Part shown: one piece after another, positions 11,241 to 25,010 of the stretch
How positions within the stretch are numbered: the first letter of the stretch is position 1
How the letters are laid out: every line of letters starts with the position of its first letter
Notes under the pieces: generated by a model
Databases searched by the model: none
What the model was told of the DNA's origin: nothing
The model's input: the letters and a program-made list of their open reading frames with translations, nothing else
NCBI GenBank assembly: GCA_951799425.1
Contig: OX637402.1
Span: forward strand, 26,405,492 to 26,469,491
DNA from: Ilex aquifolium
Lineage: Eukaryota > Streptophyta > Magnoliopsida > Aquifoliales > Aquifoliaceae
Direction of reading: 5' to 3'
Length of the DNA: 64,000 nucleotides
Program-made: the position numbers and the translations under genes

Positions 11241-14200
11241 ATGAAGAAGCTCATCTTCCCTCTCATCCTCTGCTTCTCTCTATATCTATTCTCATTTTTC
11301 CGCCTTACGATTGCCAGAGGCGCCGAACCGAGCCCTAATCATTCAGGTTCCTTTAATATTTATGTAAAATTGTGTTACTTATAATTTCCTCTTGTTTGGC
11401 TGTCGTAAATGAATGAAAAGAAATTGTAATTAGTTTAGGAAATGATTTTTTCTGGGTAGATGGAAGGTTTGTTCGTTAATCCTGAATTTATGGTGATTGT
11501 TGACTGATTGTGAGTTTGTAGCTGTATTCATGATTAGTTTATTAGATTCCCTATACAGTGCTAATTACTGTAACACGAGAAACAGTGATAATTATAGAAG
11601 TCATAAAGTAGCAGTTATTTAATTACTTTTTATAGGCAAGGTCGTCAAAACGTGTATCGTTATGTATGGTGTATTGTAAGATACGTGTAATTTTATAAAA
11701 GATATTAAAAATACATACACTTATGAAAAAATATCATAATAATTAATAACATTTTATTGCACCACAAATTTCTCACGTAAAACAACTTAAAGAGACTACA
11801 AGGACCAAAATAAAAATTAACAACCTAAGTCTTGAAGTTTATAACATAATTCATCAATATCAAAATTTAGCTAGTTATAGTTCTACCATCTAAAGTAGTC
11901 AGATGAGGATACTTTTAACGATCAAACTATTTGCTCTCGCGATGGAACAAATAAAAAAGAAGACTTTAAGTGAACTGTGTCGTTTTCTAGTTAAAATTTG
12001 ACAAATTATTTTTGATTTGTTTCGCCTCATATCAGACAACTTTGTACGTATCATTTTGTATCTGTATCAAGTATATCGTATCGTGTATCGCATGATACAG
12101 TGCAAACTGATACACTTAAGTGATACGTATCGTTTTCTTCATGTATCAAAACGTATTGTGATGCGTATCATACGATCCTAACAACTATGTTTGTAGGTAG
12201 TTGTATCTTAAAAGCATATATCTATAAAGAGCCTTTATTGAAAATTGAGAAATTTGATTCGGTAGTAATTCTTTGCGTTAAATTTTTCTTTGACGCAAAT
12301 GCTGCCTCAAAGAAGTAAGACATACCATTCAATTAGCTCATTTCAGTGGAGATTATCAGAATGCCTGGTTGAAATATCTGTTTCTTTGGTTCTAACCAAT
12401 TATTGATACTAACTTTGACCCCGGCTTGTAATATTAAGCTTGAAGTTCAATTGATAATCCTATAGTTTTACATCTTGAATTTCCAATTAATTGAAGTTTA
12501 TTTGTTTATTTGTCTTTCTTGTGTTAATTGTTTTGTGTTTTCAGTAGGTTTCGTCGAAAATAGTTCTGTGGGTTCATTAAGGCAATTGTTGGAAGAAGAC
12601 CACTTTCGGAAACTGTATTTTTTGAAACTATTCCATTTGACTCTTCCAATTTATTTTAGTATTTTGCTATGTTATTTGAGTTTGTGATTGAATGAATGTA
12701 CTAAATTTGTGCTGCAGTGAAAAGTTAGCTCGTGGTTACATGTCTAATTCTGAACTCGAGAAGGCTATCAAGGCATTCGTTGATAGATGTAGTCACATAT
12801 CCAGGATTTACAGGTAATTTCATTACATAAAGAGTTTTGCATATTAGCCACTGGAATGGAATTTAATTGCAATGTAATAAAGAAGTAGATAGAGGAACTA
12901 ATCTGCAGTTCTTTGAGCTGTCATTCATGTGGGATCAATACATTAATTGATGTATTGTGTTGTTTAAAGGCATGTAACTATGATTATTCTGACTCATTCA
13001 TTTTCTCTCTTTGAGGGATTTTTGGAATTTTCAATCAGTATTGGAAAGAGTTTTCTAGGATTTCCACTGGTATTACTTCTGCCGATGCTAGTCCATTCCT
13101 CAATTTATGACTTTTTTTTTGCTCTCTTAATTTGGTGCCAAGAATCATTCAATACTTATTGTCTGTTGTTTGGGTTATTTATTGCAGTGGGTGATGGAAA
13201 TTTCTGACAAGCCTGGGGAGGAGGAGGCTGAACCTGCTTTTAAGGTAATGATCTCCTAACAAGCAATTGTGACTTTGTTTTATGTTTTACTTGTGCAAGT
13301 AGTGTGAAAAATTTGATATAATGGCAAACCGATATGTATCTATACGAATACGATACATATCTTACCATACATTTCGATATGGTGAAAAGCCAATGCACAC
13401 ATTTTTTTTTTATAATTTGGTACTCTAGATAGTGAAACAGGAAACAACAACTTGGTTTTACCCTAAACAGTGAGATTACGTCCTTTTTATAGCATATTTT
13501 TTCATTTAGGTTTGATTTCAAACAGTCGAAGTCCATGATTATCTTCTTTTGTGATCCTCTTCTACTTCTCCTACATCGTATTCTTCTTTTTATTTTCCAA
13601 ACAGATGAAACCCTTAGCTATATTTTGATCTCTGTCGCGAAGACGAGGTGTTGTCTCTCTTTCGATTTCTATCTCTAATACGCATCGCATGAAATGATAA
13701 GTGAATTGAAATAGTGTTTATATTATTTTGAAGGCTATATATTTACATATTTATGGGCATATATATTTATCAAATACATTATTTTAAAAGTAAACGCATC
13801 TTACGATGCATGATACATTATTTTTAAAAAATGATACGTATTCCGACACACATTTTGACTTCCTTGATTAGAACAATGTTGGTCCACACATTGGATGGTT
13901 CAATATACAGGGGCGGAGCTACTTTAGGACAAGGGGGGCACTTCCTCCCCTTGACTTTTTAGTCTCTTTTACATATTACCCATTACTTTGTTGAATTTAT
14001 TAAATTTGCCCCCCTAATTTGTTGAAAATTGGTAATGTGAATTAAGTAAGTAGTCCATTGTCCCCCTAAAACAAATATTTTATTTTTTTTGATTAAATAA
14101 GAAATATGTGAAATGTCATAACCGATATATATATACTCACTAAATATTTTTGGATTTTTTTGCTCATATTTTATTTAGGATAAATAGAAACTAATTTCAT

Positions 14201-17200
14201 TGAATAATTTAGTCTTAAATCTTATATATCTTGTCATGTTTAGATTTCTTTTTTTTTTTGTATTGATTGTGTACATATGACTCTCCCCAAACCCCGCATG
14301 AATGGGAGCCTCGTACACTAGGCCACTTTGATGAATTTCTTTTGACCCCCACCCTTAAACGTGAAATGTGGGCTCCGCCCCTCTGTGTGTGTGTGTCTAT
14401 ATAAATATATAATTATACTAAAACCATTTAGCCATCCAATAAGTGTGTTGACATCCATATTATTGTCATTACATGATAATTTGACAGACTGTAAATGTAA
14501 AGCAATTGTTGTTGTGACATAATGGTAATATAACCTTGTGCCGGTCTCTCTTTCTCTTCCTTTTTTTCCTGCTCAACCAAACAGTGCAGGGAAGAGAATT
14601 CTCTTCTTGTTCCTTTTTTGCTTCATTTTTCTCCTTTCCATATGTTTGACAAAACAGAAGCAGTGATTTATCATATAAACTAGTTATACTTCATGTCTAG
14701 GAAGTTAAAGTTAAGCTTCTGGGTGCCACTATTGTGGTCAGTTTTCCAGGCTCGTAGTGTATGTTGCTGGGTGCCCCTACTTGAAAGCATTTTTGTTTTT
14801 GGTTGTTCTCTTACATAAGTTAATTATTATCAGAAAAAAAAGATGTATTTGGACCCCAATACATGCTATGATGGTGTTGGTGATTGATCTGTTCAGTAGC
14901 TTGGATATTGCAGTTCATTGGAAATGTGCATGGAGATGAACCCGTAGGTCGTGAGCTTTTGTTACTCCTAGCAAATTGGCTATGCGATAATTATATGAAG
15001 GATCCATTGGTAATTTTTTTGTCCTTTAACTGTACCTGGTTCTCTGGTGAACACGTTTATATCAGTGTTGATAGTTTATGCAGATCTTGCCCCAATTGGT
15101 GCAGCTTTGCTCGGTCTTGATATTTTAATGTTTTTTACAATTAAGTTATGGTACTTGTTCTGTAGTTAGCTTTTGGTTGACTCTCGTATACTCATAGTTC
15201 TTGTACAAGCTTCAAGTTGCTTGTCAATTGTCATGTTGCAATTTTGATCCTTTCATCTACCAGATTTATCTCATCTAAGAATGACTATGTTCCGCCTTAA
15301 GATATATTTTACTTAGCGAAGATTGGCACATCATGAGGCCCTTGACATCATATCTCGTGTTATATTTCTCAGACAATATTACTTCTTGCTGGATAATCAT
15401 CTTCATATACATGATTGTACATCCACCCAATTGATGCTTCGTTTCAACTGAACCCACTTGTTGTCTACATTTGTCTATGAATATATACATCACTTCATTT
15501 TTTAGGATCTTTTCATAGCAATAATGCTTTTGTAACTCATGTGATGTAGTATGTGGGAAACATGAATGATTAACCTATTTTAAGCTGTGTATTGGTCACA
15601 GGCAACCTTGATTATAGATAAGGTTCACCTACATATACTTCCATCAATGAATCCTGATGGGTTTTCATTACGAAGGCGTGGTAATGCGAACAACATTGAT
15701 TTAAATCGGGACTTTCCGGACCAGGTATGTCTTTGCTCATTGGTTCTCTTAGTTGTATGCAAAATTACCTGGTCCTACAGAACTATAAGATTTTGAGAGA
15801 GGAGGTGTTTCTAAAGTACCTTTTTTTGCCCCTTTCATCTCCAAACTTTTTATTTTAGGACAAACTGGAATTAAAACTCTAAATTGGAGGATAACTGATA
15901 CTCTGAACATCGTCCACGAATGCTGGTTCAAGGCAAGTGTAAATTAAAATAAACATATAGAAAAACTACCTGTGAAGAATAAAATTCCATAAGATGTTCT
16001 GTGGTCCATTACGGCAGCCATATTTTCTGCCAGTTTCTATCATAAATATTGCTTCTGGAATGCTAGTATCAAGTTTAAAACAAAACATATTGTTGTTCTG
16101 AGAAAGACGAGGGTTCAATTGCACTTAAAGTTGTTTCAATTTTGTAATTGCAAAAGATTCCTCCTGGGAGATTTAAGGATTACACTCACATCTCCTATGG
16201 TTTGCTAATTTATATGATTCCCTCTTCATAAATTTACATTGGAATCCAGCAATGGGAAGTGCCGACTCCACCAAAGTATTTTCCACTAAAAATTTAAGAG
16301 TTAAATGAGATTCACATGCCATACCACAACCAAATTTGTGGTTTCAAGGTTTTTTGCATTGGATTGGACATCAATTAACAAGAGTTTGTCCATGGCAACC
16401 CTTTTGGGAGTATTGTTTATCATTTCGGCACATTGTTTCGATCACTTAAAAAATGTAAATATTTCGGAAACATAATGGAAATGGAGAAAATATTTGGGAA
16501 TTTATTATTAAAAAATTTCAAAGCATTGGTATAAATATATGTAAACATCTTGAGAAATCTCAAAATATTCTGAAATATTGTTGGAAACAAGCTGAAATAT
16601 CTCAAAATAACTCGAAACATTCCGAAATATCTTAAAACATCTCGAAGCATTGGACGTTCGATTCAATCATTGATTCGTTTCGGTCTACTTGAAACGAAAT
16701 GTTTCTGCCATTTCATCACAATATTTTGATCCTTGGCAGGGGACGTAATTGAAGGAAATACACAAATAACTTTTTGGTGACTTTGTGTAGATTTTGTACC
16801 GATTCAATAAGATTTTATTTTGACACTCGAAGTATGTAAGAATATAGTTTTAAATCTTGTAGGTTTGGCCAATGATCAAAATTTTGTTTCAAAACGAGCA
16901 AAATGTTCAAAACGTTTTCGTTTCCAAGGAGACCGAAATGAATCAATAATGGAATCAAAATTTCAATGCTTCGAGGTGTTTCGACATCTTTTCACCATTG
17001 TTTCAGAATGTTTCGATATATTTTGATGTGTTTCAACTAATATTTCAGAATATTTTGAAAATAAATTCACAATTTTTTTATTCGTTTCCATGATGTTTTC
17101 ATTTCTAAGGCGACCGAAACAAAATTTTGATCCTTTGGTTTGGCGTACTTTATATTTGTTGTTATTTTCCCCAAGTCAAGTGATGAACAAATGAGAGAAA

Positions 17201-20200
17201 TATTAGATTTATGAATTCTCTTAAGAAAATTACACTTACTTCAAATCGAGTCAATATACGATAATGTTTAGTAGTTGAGTTGTTAATGTAAATAAAAATT
17301 TAAACAGCACACATTTTCTCAAAAATAATTCAAAATCCTTGCCTCCATATTTATTTGATATTCTTGAACAATATCATAAATTTGAGAAATACATCATGAT
17401 CTTCCCATTTAACATATGGAATGCAGTGTCTATTGTGATTCTTGAATTGCATCCCACTTAAACGGTTCCGATATATATTTCAAGTTGCTTGATTGGAGAT
17501 TTAGTTGGGAACAAATAAGGCTCACAATTATATGTCATTATGACATCTTCGAAAAATGGATGTACAATTTCACTCGTTAATTTTTGTTCCCCACAATTGG
17601 TTTACCTGTTCTCTCTTTATTTGGAGTAACTGATTGTGAAATCACTGATTGACATGAAATGACAGTTCTTTCCTATGAATGATGATCTGGGCACTCGACA
17701 ACCTGAAACAAAAGCAATTATAAGTTGGTTAAGAGAGATTCGATTCACAGCATCTGCCAGCCTGCATGGGGTAATACTTCTCAATTTCCCTTGCTATGAC
17801 TGTAAGCATAATGGCATCACTTTCTGTAGTATTTAACAGGCTTCCTTTTGGATCTTACAAGTGTATTCATAGCAGAATTCATAGAAATTATCTTGATTTC
17901 AAAGCAAAAAGCACCATGTTTCTCCAACATTTATGGATGACATGCACTGAATCATTTGTCTAGGGTGTAGCTTCCAATCAGTCTGAGAAACAAATTTCTT
18001 TCAAGCAAGATTTTAAGTAATTTGATTCCTATGTCATTAATCATCTGTTTGAGTGACAGAAGTAGAGGAGAATCAGCAAACAAGAAAAGTGCCAGATTGA
18101 AGTGGAAAATATTAGTGCTTAGCATTTAATCTTTGCATGGATGGTGAAAAATTGCCGAAGGATTTTCTGACATAATTTTATAAGTACTTATCTGGAAGGT
18201 AGTTCCACTTGATGACTAACATGAACCAATCATCGATCAAGGTTCAGTGAAAAATTCGATACAAAAATGGTGACGTGGGCAACCAAATTTTCCAAGAAAT
18301 ATGATAATAATAATTATATCATTTATGTATACATTATAGATCAGGTATTTTTTGAGTTTATATATACTATCAAAGGTATGAACAATAAAAACACATATAA
18401 TCATATTCGTAGTGGTCTGAAGATGGTGGAAGGCATGAACAATTATTAATGTTTACAAAACATTTTGTGGATTTTGCAATTTGAGAAAATCAGATGAAAA
18501 TCAATTGTTTCCTTTTGATTAACAGAAACTTTGAATGATGTTCGGACATTCAATAATGGAATTCTAGTTGCTTCTTTGTGTTGTCAAATTGGTTTTATAT
18601 GTTTGAATCTAGTCCAGTGGTCTTTATTATCTATTTGAGACAGATGTTCTGCTCACTTTGAAGATGCATCTACTATGAAACAGGTAATGATTGAAAACAA
18701 AATGGTTGCATCATGGCCTTTTTATTTGAGTTTTTTTTCTCTTTGAATAAGAGAGTTCCTCATCATAGACCAGCTTATTCCTTCCTTTTGAACAGTAACT
18801 TGATTAGTTGACTACTCGACTTAAATTAGAGTCTGATCTTGAAGAGAAGTTGTGCTCATCAAAGTTTTTTTTTTTCGGAAAGTAAAAAGATAATTTGAAG
18901 CGCCGTTGCCGGGGATCGAACCCGGGTCACCCGCGTGACAGGCGGGAATACTCACCACTATACTCATCAAAGTTAAGGGGTTTAAGAAACGTAATTTTTT
19001 CGTTTCTAGTATTGGCTTATGATATCTCCGATGACTGAACATGGAGAGTGGTGTTCTGATAATGTCTCTTCTTGTTCACAGGGAGCACTTGTTGCCAATT
19101 ATCCATGGGATGGAACTGATAATAAACAGTGAGTTTCTTACATTAAGTTATTCATCTACATCCATTATGCATTATATGAAAAGAGACTACATCCGTTTCC
19201 TGGGATTATTGTTCAATCATTCCAGTACTTTCTTGAGTCATCCTTTGGCCTATCTTGATTTTATAATCTTGTGTTTTGGTGGAAATCGAACTAACGAACC
19301 CCCTATCAAATCCTCGTCCTTGTTTCACCAAGCTCAATCAAGTTACTTTCATTAATCAATTGTTCTTAACTCATTTGAATTGGTTTTTGACCACTCCATC
19401 TATTTGTGGCTTATTGTGATTGCGGTTGTATATGGGTTTTAATATCTTTTTCTGATGTGTTTTCCAAGAGGTGTTATTCATGGTGTGAGAGGGGTTAATT
19501 TAAGTCCACTCTGGTTCATTCTGTTGGGCTTTGGCTGTTATTTAATTTTGTCTTGAAAAAGTGAGCCAAAGAAGATTTCTTCTGCTTTTTTAGGGAATAT
19601 TGGGCACTTGAATGCCTGGACTCTGATAAACAAATATATGGAACACTTCTAGACTATCATATGTTCTTTACTGGTTGAATCTCTATGATATTTGAACACT
19701 TCTGATGGTGCTTGACATTATTCATGTTTGTTGACCTATCAGCTCGGGATACACTCCATTGGTTGCTTAATTATCTCTTCAAGGAAATGCTTTTTTTCAC
19801 ATTTAAAATTGTTCTTTATCGTGGATTAATTTCAGGAAAAATTACTATGCATGTCCTGATGACGAAACATTCAGATTCATGGCTAGTTTATACAGCCGCT
19901 CTCACTATAACATGTCTCTGAGCAAGGAATTTCAAGGAGGAATTACCAATGGAGCATTTTGGTATGGAAGCAAATCCTATGAACTTCATAAGCAGTAAAG
20001 TGTTTTAATTTGAAAAGATTTCTAGGCTTTCCTCTGCTGCACCTTTTTTGTAGTCAATGAAGGAGTGACCAAGTCTTTTGAATTATTGGTTCTCTTTGAT
20101 AATCTCTTCAATATGCTCTTCTTCTCTAGGTACCCAGTATATGGCGGCATGCAAGATTGGAACTACATACATGGTAGCTGTTTTGAATTGACCTTGGAGA

Positions 20201-23200
20201 TCAGTGACAACAAATGGCCTGCTGCTGATGAGGTCAGACCTCGGTTTTAGTCATCTTTGCCTGAATTGTCTGCCTCTGCCTTATTTCCCAGTTGTAGTCC
20301 ATGTCCTAGCTGGTCAGCCTAAGCTTCAAAACCACATTTGACGAACATAGTACCTGAAAATTTTTGCCGGCCCAACAATTTCACGAATATCTTTATTTTT
20401 CTTGGGTTAATTGCACTAAAGGTCCTCAAAGTATGGAGTTTGTCTCATTTTGGTCCCTAATATTTCAATTGCATCATTTTGGTCCTTGAAGTATTGAATA
20501 TGTTTTTATATGGTCCTTCAAATAGACAACGTTCAGATTGCTAACGATTTTTTATCATAAACTTGTCACATAATACCTAAATATGGATAAAAAATAATTT
20601 TGATAGCTCTTAAACAAAATTTGGGTAGCTCTTGGCAAAAAAAATGTGAAATATGAGTAGCTTTTGACTAAAAATTGGATAACTTATGATAAAAAATGTG
20701 TAATTTAGGTTGCTATTTAACCAAAATTTGAGTAAAAATTTAGTCAAGAGTTATCCAAATTATTTTTTTATCCATATTTAAGTATCACGTGACAAGTTTA
20801 TGATAAAAAATCGTTAGTAATCTGAACACTGTCTGCTTGAGGAACCATTTAGAAATATATTCAATACTTCAGGGACCAAAATGATGCAATTAAAACATTG
20901 AGGACTAAAATAAGCAATTAACCCATTTTTCTTTTGTTGATGCTGGGGTGGGGGTGGACAGGGGGCAAAGCAAATGCAAGAGGAGGTGAGTATATGTTGG
21001 GAGGTTCATATACCTAGTTGTCTAATTTTTTTAAACTAGTTTAATTGAGTTCAAACTGATATGAACAGAACAAATTAGTGTCATGTGACATCAGTTGTGT
21101 ATTTTGTTAACCCAATTTGGACCTGAACTTTTGTCTTTTTTGATAGAGTACATGTCAGCCATTGCATATATATTTATATTTTATAATTATGTGCAGAAAT
21201 TAACAAATTCGCAGAACTTACATTGTCATTGTGGTTTGTTTGTTAAGTTTCTGGGTGACCAGGTTCATCCCCGTGGGGCGGGGAATTTCCTGCCTGCCGG
21301 GTACCGGTTTAAGCATTATTTGTCTTCAACATGTACATCCTATTAAATTATGTAGTCTTTTAAGCATGACTTGGTCCCCTTGGCTCTTTCAGTGATACTT
21401 TATTTACTCACAAAAAAATAAAATAATTGTCAACAAAAATATAATAAATTGTGAAGAACGATAATGATGGACACTGTTTCATGTTGGCCCTCTTGGCTAT
21501 ATGCCCGTGGTTTGAGTTTGGAAGGCACAGGTTACTTTCTCCAATTTTCTTTCTTATTTGACAGTTATCTAGTCAATTGTGTTGTCTTATTCTTTCAAGG
21601 TTATACTGCATTGTTTTTCCCCGGATTTAACATGGGTTGTAAATGTGCAGCTTCCTACTGTATGGGAGTTCAACAAAATGAGTATGCTAAATCTTGTTGC
21701 AAGTCTTGTGAAGGTAATCTGAATAATGCCATCATTGTGTCTGCCATGTGTATCAATAATCTCTCTTAATATTCATTTTCTTTGTAGTAAATTGTCTTTC
21801 AAGAGACTGTCATAACAGTCTCATATATCTCAAGAAAGGAAGAGCTTAGATGCTTCATCTATTCTGTGTCCATGCATACGACTTTTCTTTATTTTTTCAT
21901 TTCTGTCAAGTAAGACCCGTACTGGTGATATATTTTTGCCCCTATTTTGTGTAAGCGCTCACGGGTTTATGTGAAGCTGGTCAATAACTTTGGAAGAATA
22001 ATTTTTTTTATTGAAAAATTCAATTATTTCTTATTCCTACGTGGGCTTTGGCAAGACTCGCTTCTATTCCACTACAGTCAAACCACAAGTATGCCTTTGT
22101 AGTATGTATAGCCTGTGGATTCGGAGGTTAAGCATATAATATTTGTTTCTTTTATACCTCTGCTTGGTTTCCGCGATAGTGGGAGCAAAGAAAGAAAAAA
22201 TGGAAGTTAATTTATGGGAAACCTTTCTAATGAATTGTCCTTTTCTCAACAAGAATGCATCAACAAAACTGCCCTTCCATATAGATTGTTGTGGCATGAA
22301 CTTTGTCAATAGATTCCTAGCTAACTCCTCTTCCTATTGATCTTGATTAGCTCGAGCTTAGTTTTGTTAAGAGTTCTCTTTCTGGACCGGACCCATTTTT
22401 AGACCGTCTCCTGAAACACCTGCTCATTTCTAACTATGTAGTGGTCTTAGTCAATGTTCTCTATCACATTTAATGTATTTTTTGGTAGGTATTATTTAAG
22501 ATCAAGTGCATTTTACTTTAAATGGTTGACATGGATTAAATTGTTATCCTAAATAGAAGATGGTCCTAGGTTAAGTTACTTATAGTCTTCAGCATCCTTC
22601 CAAGAACATGTTTTTTTTTTTTCCAAATCTGAACAGCCACATATGGGATGCAATTGTTTATTAGAAAGTTAGGTTCTTAGTAAAGCTGAGAATTTGAATC
22701 TGTGGACATTTTGTGGCAACTGGATGCTCTTCATGATTGTGAATGCCCATTACTTCTAAGTATTAAATAGCAACAAATGCAAGTTTAAGTCGTGGTTCCC
22801 TTTTCCCGACATTTACAAGCGGCTATTGTATCTTCTCAGTGTTTCTGTAAAGTTGGATGTAGAGATTGTGAAATTATTCATTTATATGACTTCCCGATTA
22901 CATAGACAGGAATACATGGAAAGATATTTTCATCAGATTGTGGAGGGCCTTTGCCTGCCTCTATTGCAATCAAGGGAATAAATTACTCCGTAAGTAAACT
23001 CTTGTTCATAGGATTCTATGTTTGTAAATGCACTGTGATATCTGTTAAAGAATTCCTGGTGGAAAGACATCTGTCGCTAACAAAATTTACTGACTTCTAG
23101 GTGCTGATAGCTGTAAATTTAGCAACGACTTGATTTCTCTATTATATTTTCAAACTCTGTCCACTGATAGCCTGTGTTTGATTCTTCATTGACAGATTAA

Positions 23201-25010
23201 AGCTAGCCAAACATTTGCTGATTATCATCGATTGCTAGCTCCCGGAGAGAGATACGAAGGTAAGTAGCATGACAACAAGTCCCAATCTCCATTTTTTCTC
23301 CATGGTGGGGTGGCATATTTGTTGGAAATCCCCTAATTTTTTTTTTATCTCACTGTCTGTAGATAACTTGATGATATGCAGATTTTGCTATTTCTAAATG
23401 GGTAGTGGTAACTCTGATTTTAGTCTGTTTGTCAAGAAGTATTTCTGGTGTGTCTGTTCTAGTAAGCTTACAGTGTACAACATAATTCTGTAACCTACTT
23501 TTGTTTGCTTTTGTTGAATCCTCGATTTTATATTTTAAAACAATTAGATGGAAGTGATTTGACCATATTCTGGGTAAATGGTCAAAACCCAAATTCTCAG
23601 AGCATGGCAAAATAACTTGTATACCCTTATACATTTCTATATCGTTTTAATCTTTAAAATAAACTAGTGCAAAAACACTAAAATATCAAACAAGATGAAA
23701 GGTATTATTATCTTTTAATACTATAATGGTAGCATGGTTAGCTGTTGCACTTCAGTTCTAAACTTTTTAATTTTTTCAGAAAATTAGTCCGAAACTTTAA
23801 GGGGCTGCAGTGAGGTCTCTAAAACAATGGAATGTGTGATATCTCATTCTTGATATCTCATTGTCTGTCTCTCCCTGTGTCTCTCTTTCTCTAATACACT
23901 GTGATGACTATCGTTGTGTAATCCGAAAGAATGTAAAGTTCGAAGAAAGGCGGAGCACTACAAATATTTATATCTAGCAATATAGTTTTGTTCCTTGAAG
24001 CTTTCATATTCACATCATGTTAACTTTTTGACCCAAAATTTGTTATCCAATCTAAAATCGACAGATATAGCGTCATTTCACCTTTATTCTTATTGGAGAA
24101 GAAAACAGTATATCAAAACACTGATGAAAAAAAAAATTTACAGGACAATCTTACAAATACAAAAGTACTTTGTATGGATCAGATTAGTGGCTTTTACAAC
24201 AGAAAATTAGTTTGAGATACTAGCATTAAATGATGTAAATGAGCATTATATTGTGTTACAGAAGAGTATTATTCTACATTGTGAGCTAGATTTCCTAGTG
24301 ATAATAGAGGCTGAATGGTATTAGTAGGAAGAAGTTAGGGAGCGCAAAGATACAGATGCTTTCCGTTATCCCTCATTGACAATGATGGAGGAAAACCAGG
24401 CATGGGAATCTTGGTAGCCAATACTTCATAGTGAATAACATATTATTGGAAAGACCATGTATGGTTAACGATGCCCCTTAATATCTAGAACAATATAAGA
24501 GGATAACAAGATGATGGGAATTTTGACAGTGAACATAAAGCAACGCATAGTAGCATTTCATGTAGCTAGAGATAAATATATAGATTGAATGTGAGGGTAT
24601 GTTTAATCTGTGTGCATAAAAGCATGTCTCGTTCTTTAGTTTTGATATGGTTTGTGAATAAACTTCTAAGTTTGGCCTAACATCTTTGCCTTGTAGTCAT
24701 AGCGACTATGCCCGGATACAAGTCAAAGAGGACATCCATTACACTGGGAGATGAAACCATGACAGTGGATTTTGTTCTTGATCCAGAAAACACTCTCAAG
24801 GGTAGCCTTTTACGACGTGGCTGTGATTGTGGCTCTTATAACAAGAGCAGGCGCACATTCATCGAGTTTTTGCCGGGGCCCTACTTGGAGGTTTCTGCAA
24901 TTTTGATTCTAATTTTAGCATTCCTTTGCTTTTTATTGAAGAGGAGAGCTATATATAACCATTTGAAACAGAGACAGTTCGTAGGACCAAAGCGGTCTGT
25001 CGTGGTCTGA
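11241..25010 (+). CDS. SOL1: SOL1-type zinc carboxypeptidase (M14 family, carboxypeptidase D-like), 15 exons, 494 aa
   Basis: Exons: 11241-11346, 12545-12614, 12718-12813, 13039-13069, 13188-13244, 14914-15009, 15602-15724, 17666-17770, 19082-19128, 19836-19961, 20130-20232, 21651-21713, 22906-22989, 23196-23259, 24697-25010. All introns are GT-AG and the exons sum to 1485 nt in frame. The product has a signal peptide (about 1-26), then an M14 domain with zinc ligands H126 and E129 (HGDE) and H227 (SLHGG), the NPDG and NRDF motifs (N187, R188) and catalytic E309 in CFELTLE. A transthyretin-like domain (about 342-440) and one C-terminal membrane segment (about 460-478) follow. Length and order match Arabidopsis SOL1, which removes a C-terminal Arg from the CLE19 precursor in endosomes. 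All key residues are present, so it should be active. Introns 5, 8 and 11 carry insertions. Confidence 0.93.
11640..12190. repeat. Degenerate repeat rich in GTATCG/CGATAC in SOL1 intron 1
   Basis: The intron carries clusters of GTATCG, GATACG and TATCGTATCG motifs near both ends, bounded by GGTCGTCAAAACGTG on the left and ATACGATCCTAACAAC on the right. These ends are weakly inverted. Similar GATACG clusters occur in intron 5 (about 13320-13860), so this is probably a dispersed MITE-like family. No target duplication could be identified. Confidence 0.35.
13908..14396. mobile_element. hAT MITE (CAGGGGCGGAGC family) in SOL1 intron 5
   Basis: The left end CAGGGGCGGAGCTAC and the right end GGGCTCCGCCCCT (about 14370-14382) are the inverted termini shared with the elements at 46758, 57715 and 61818. 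Directly after the right end comes a short GT run. TCAATATA on the left and TCTATATA at about 14396 match at 7 of 8 positions and may be the target duplication, displaced by growth of the GT run. The interior is A/T-rich and non-coding. Confidence 0.6.
16400..17150. repeat. TTTCG/CGAAA-rich repeat in SOL1 intron 7
   Basis: The intron holds many imperfect copies of GAAATATTTCGGAAAC-like and GTTTCGA motifs on both strands. The phrase ATTTTGATCCTT occurs twice, near 16722 and 17133. This gives a partly self-complementary block of about 750 bp. It is probably a decayed transposable element; no termini or target duplication were established. Confidence 0.35.
18855..18974 (-). mobile_element. Retrocopied tRNA-Asp(GUC) with poly(A) tail and 12-bp target duplication
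   Basis: On the minus strand, 18962 to about 18899 reads as the body of a plant tRNA-Asp: D-arm TATAGTGG, anticodon stem-loop CCGCCTGTCACGCGG (anticodon GTC) and T-arm GGTTCGATCC, ending CAACGGCG. The first eight or so acceptor bases are absent and replaced by host sequence, so the cloverleaf cannot close. A short 3' trailer with a T-run, then about 13 A, follow. CTCATCAAAGTT flanks the unit on both sides (18855-18866 and 18963-18974). This is the signature of target-primed retroposition of a 5'-truncated, tailed tRNA transcript. It lies antisense in SOL1 intron 8 and is not a working tRNA gene. Confidence 0.85.
20404..20924. mobile_element. Mutator-type MITE in SOL1 intron 11
   Basis: The termini GGGTTAATTGC and GCAATTAACCC are inverted, and the arms stay complementary for about 200 bp (for example TTTTTATCATAAACTTGTCA against TGACAAGTTTATGATAAAAA). 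A perfect 9-bp direct repeat, ATTTTTCTT, flanks it at 20395-20403 and 20925-20933. A 9-bp duplication with long arms points to the Mutator superfamily. There is no coding capacity. It could fold into a long hairpin in the SOL1 pre-mRNA. Confidence 0.85.

Noticed and set aside
18899..18962. Functional tRNA-Asp gene
   Set aside because: The 5' acceptor strand is missing, so the acceptor stem cannot pair; A-tail and target duplication show a retrocopy.
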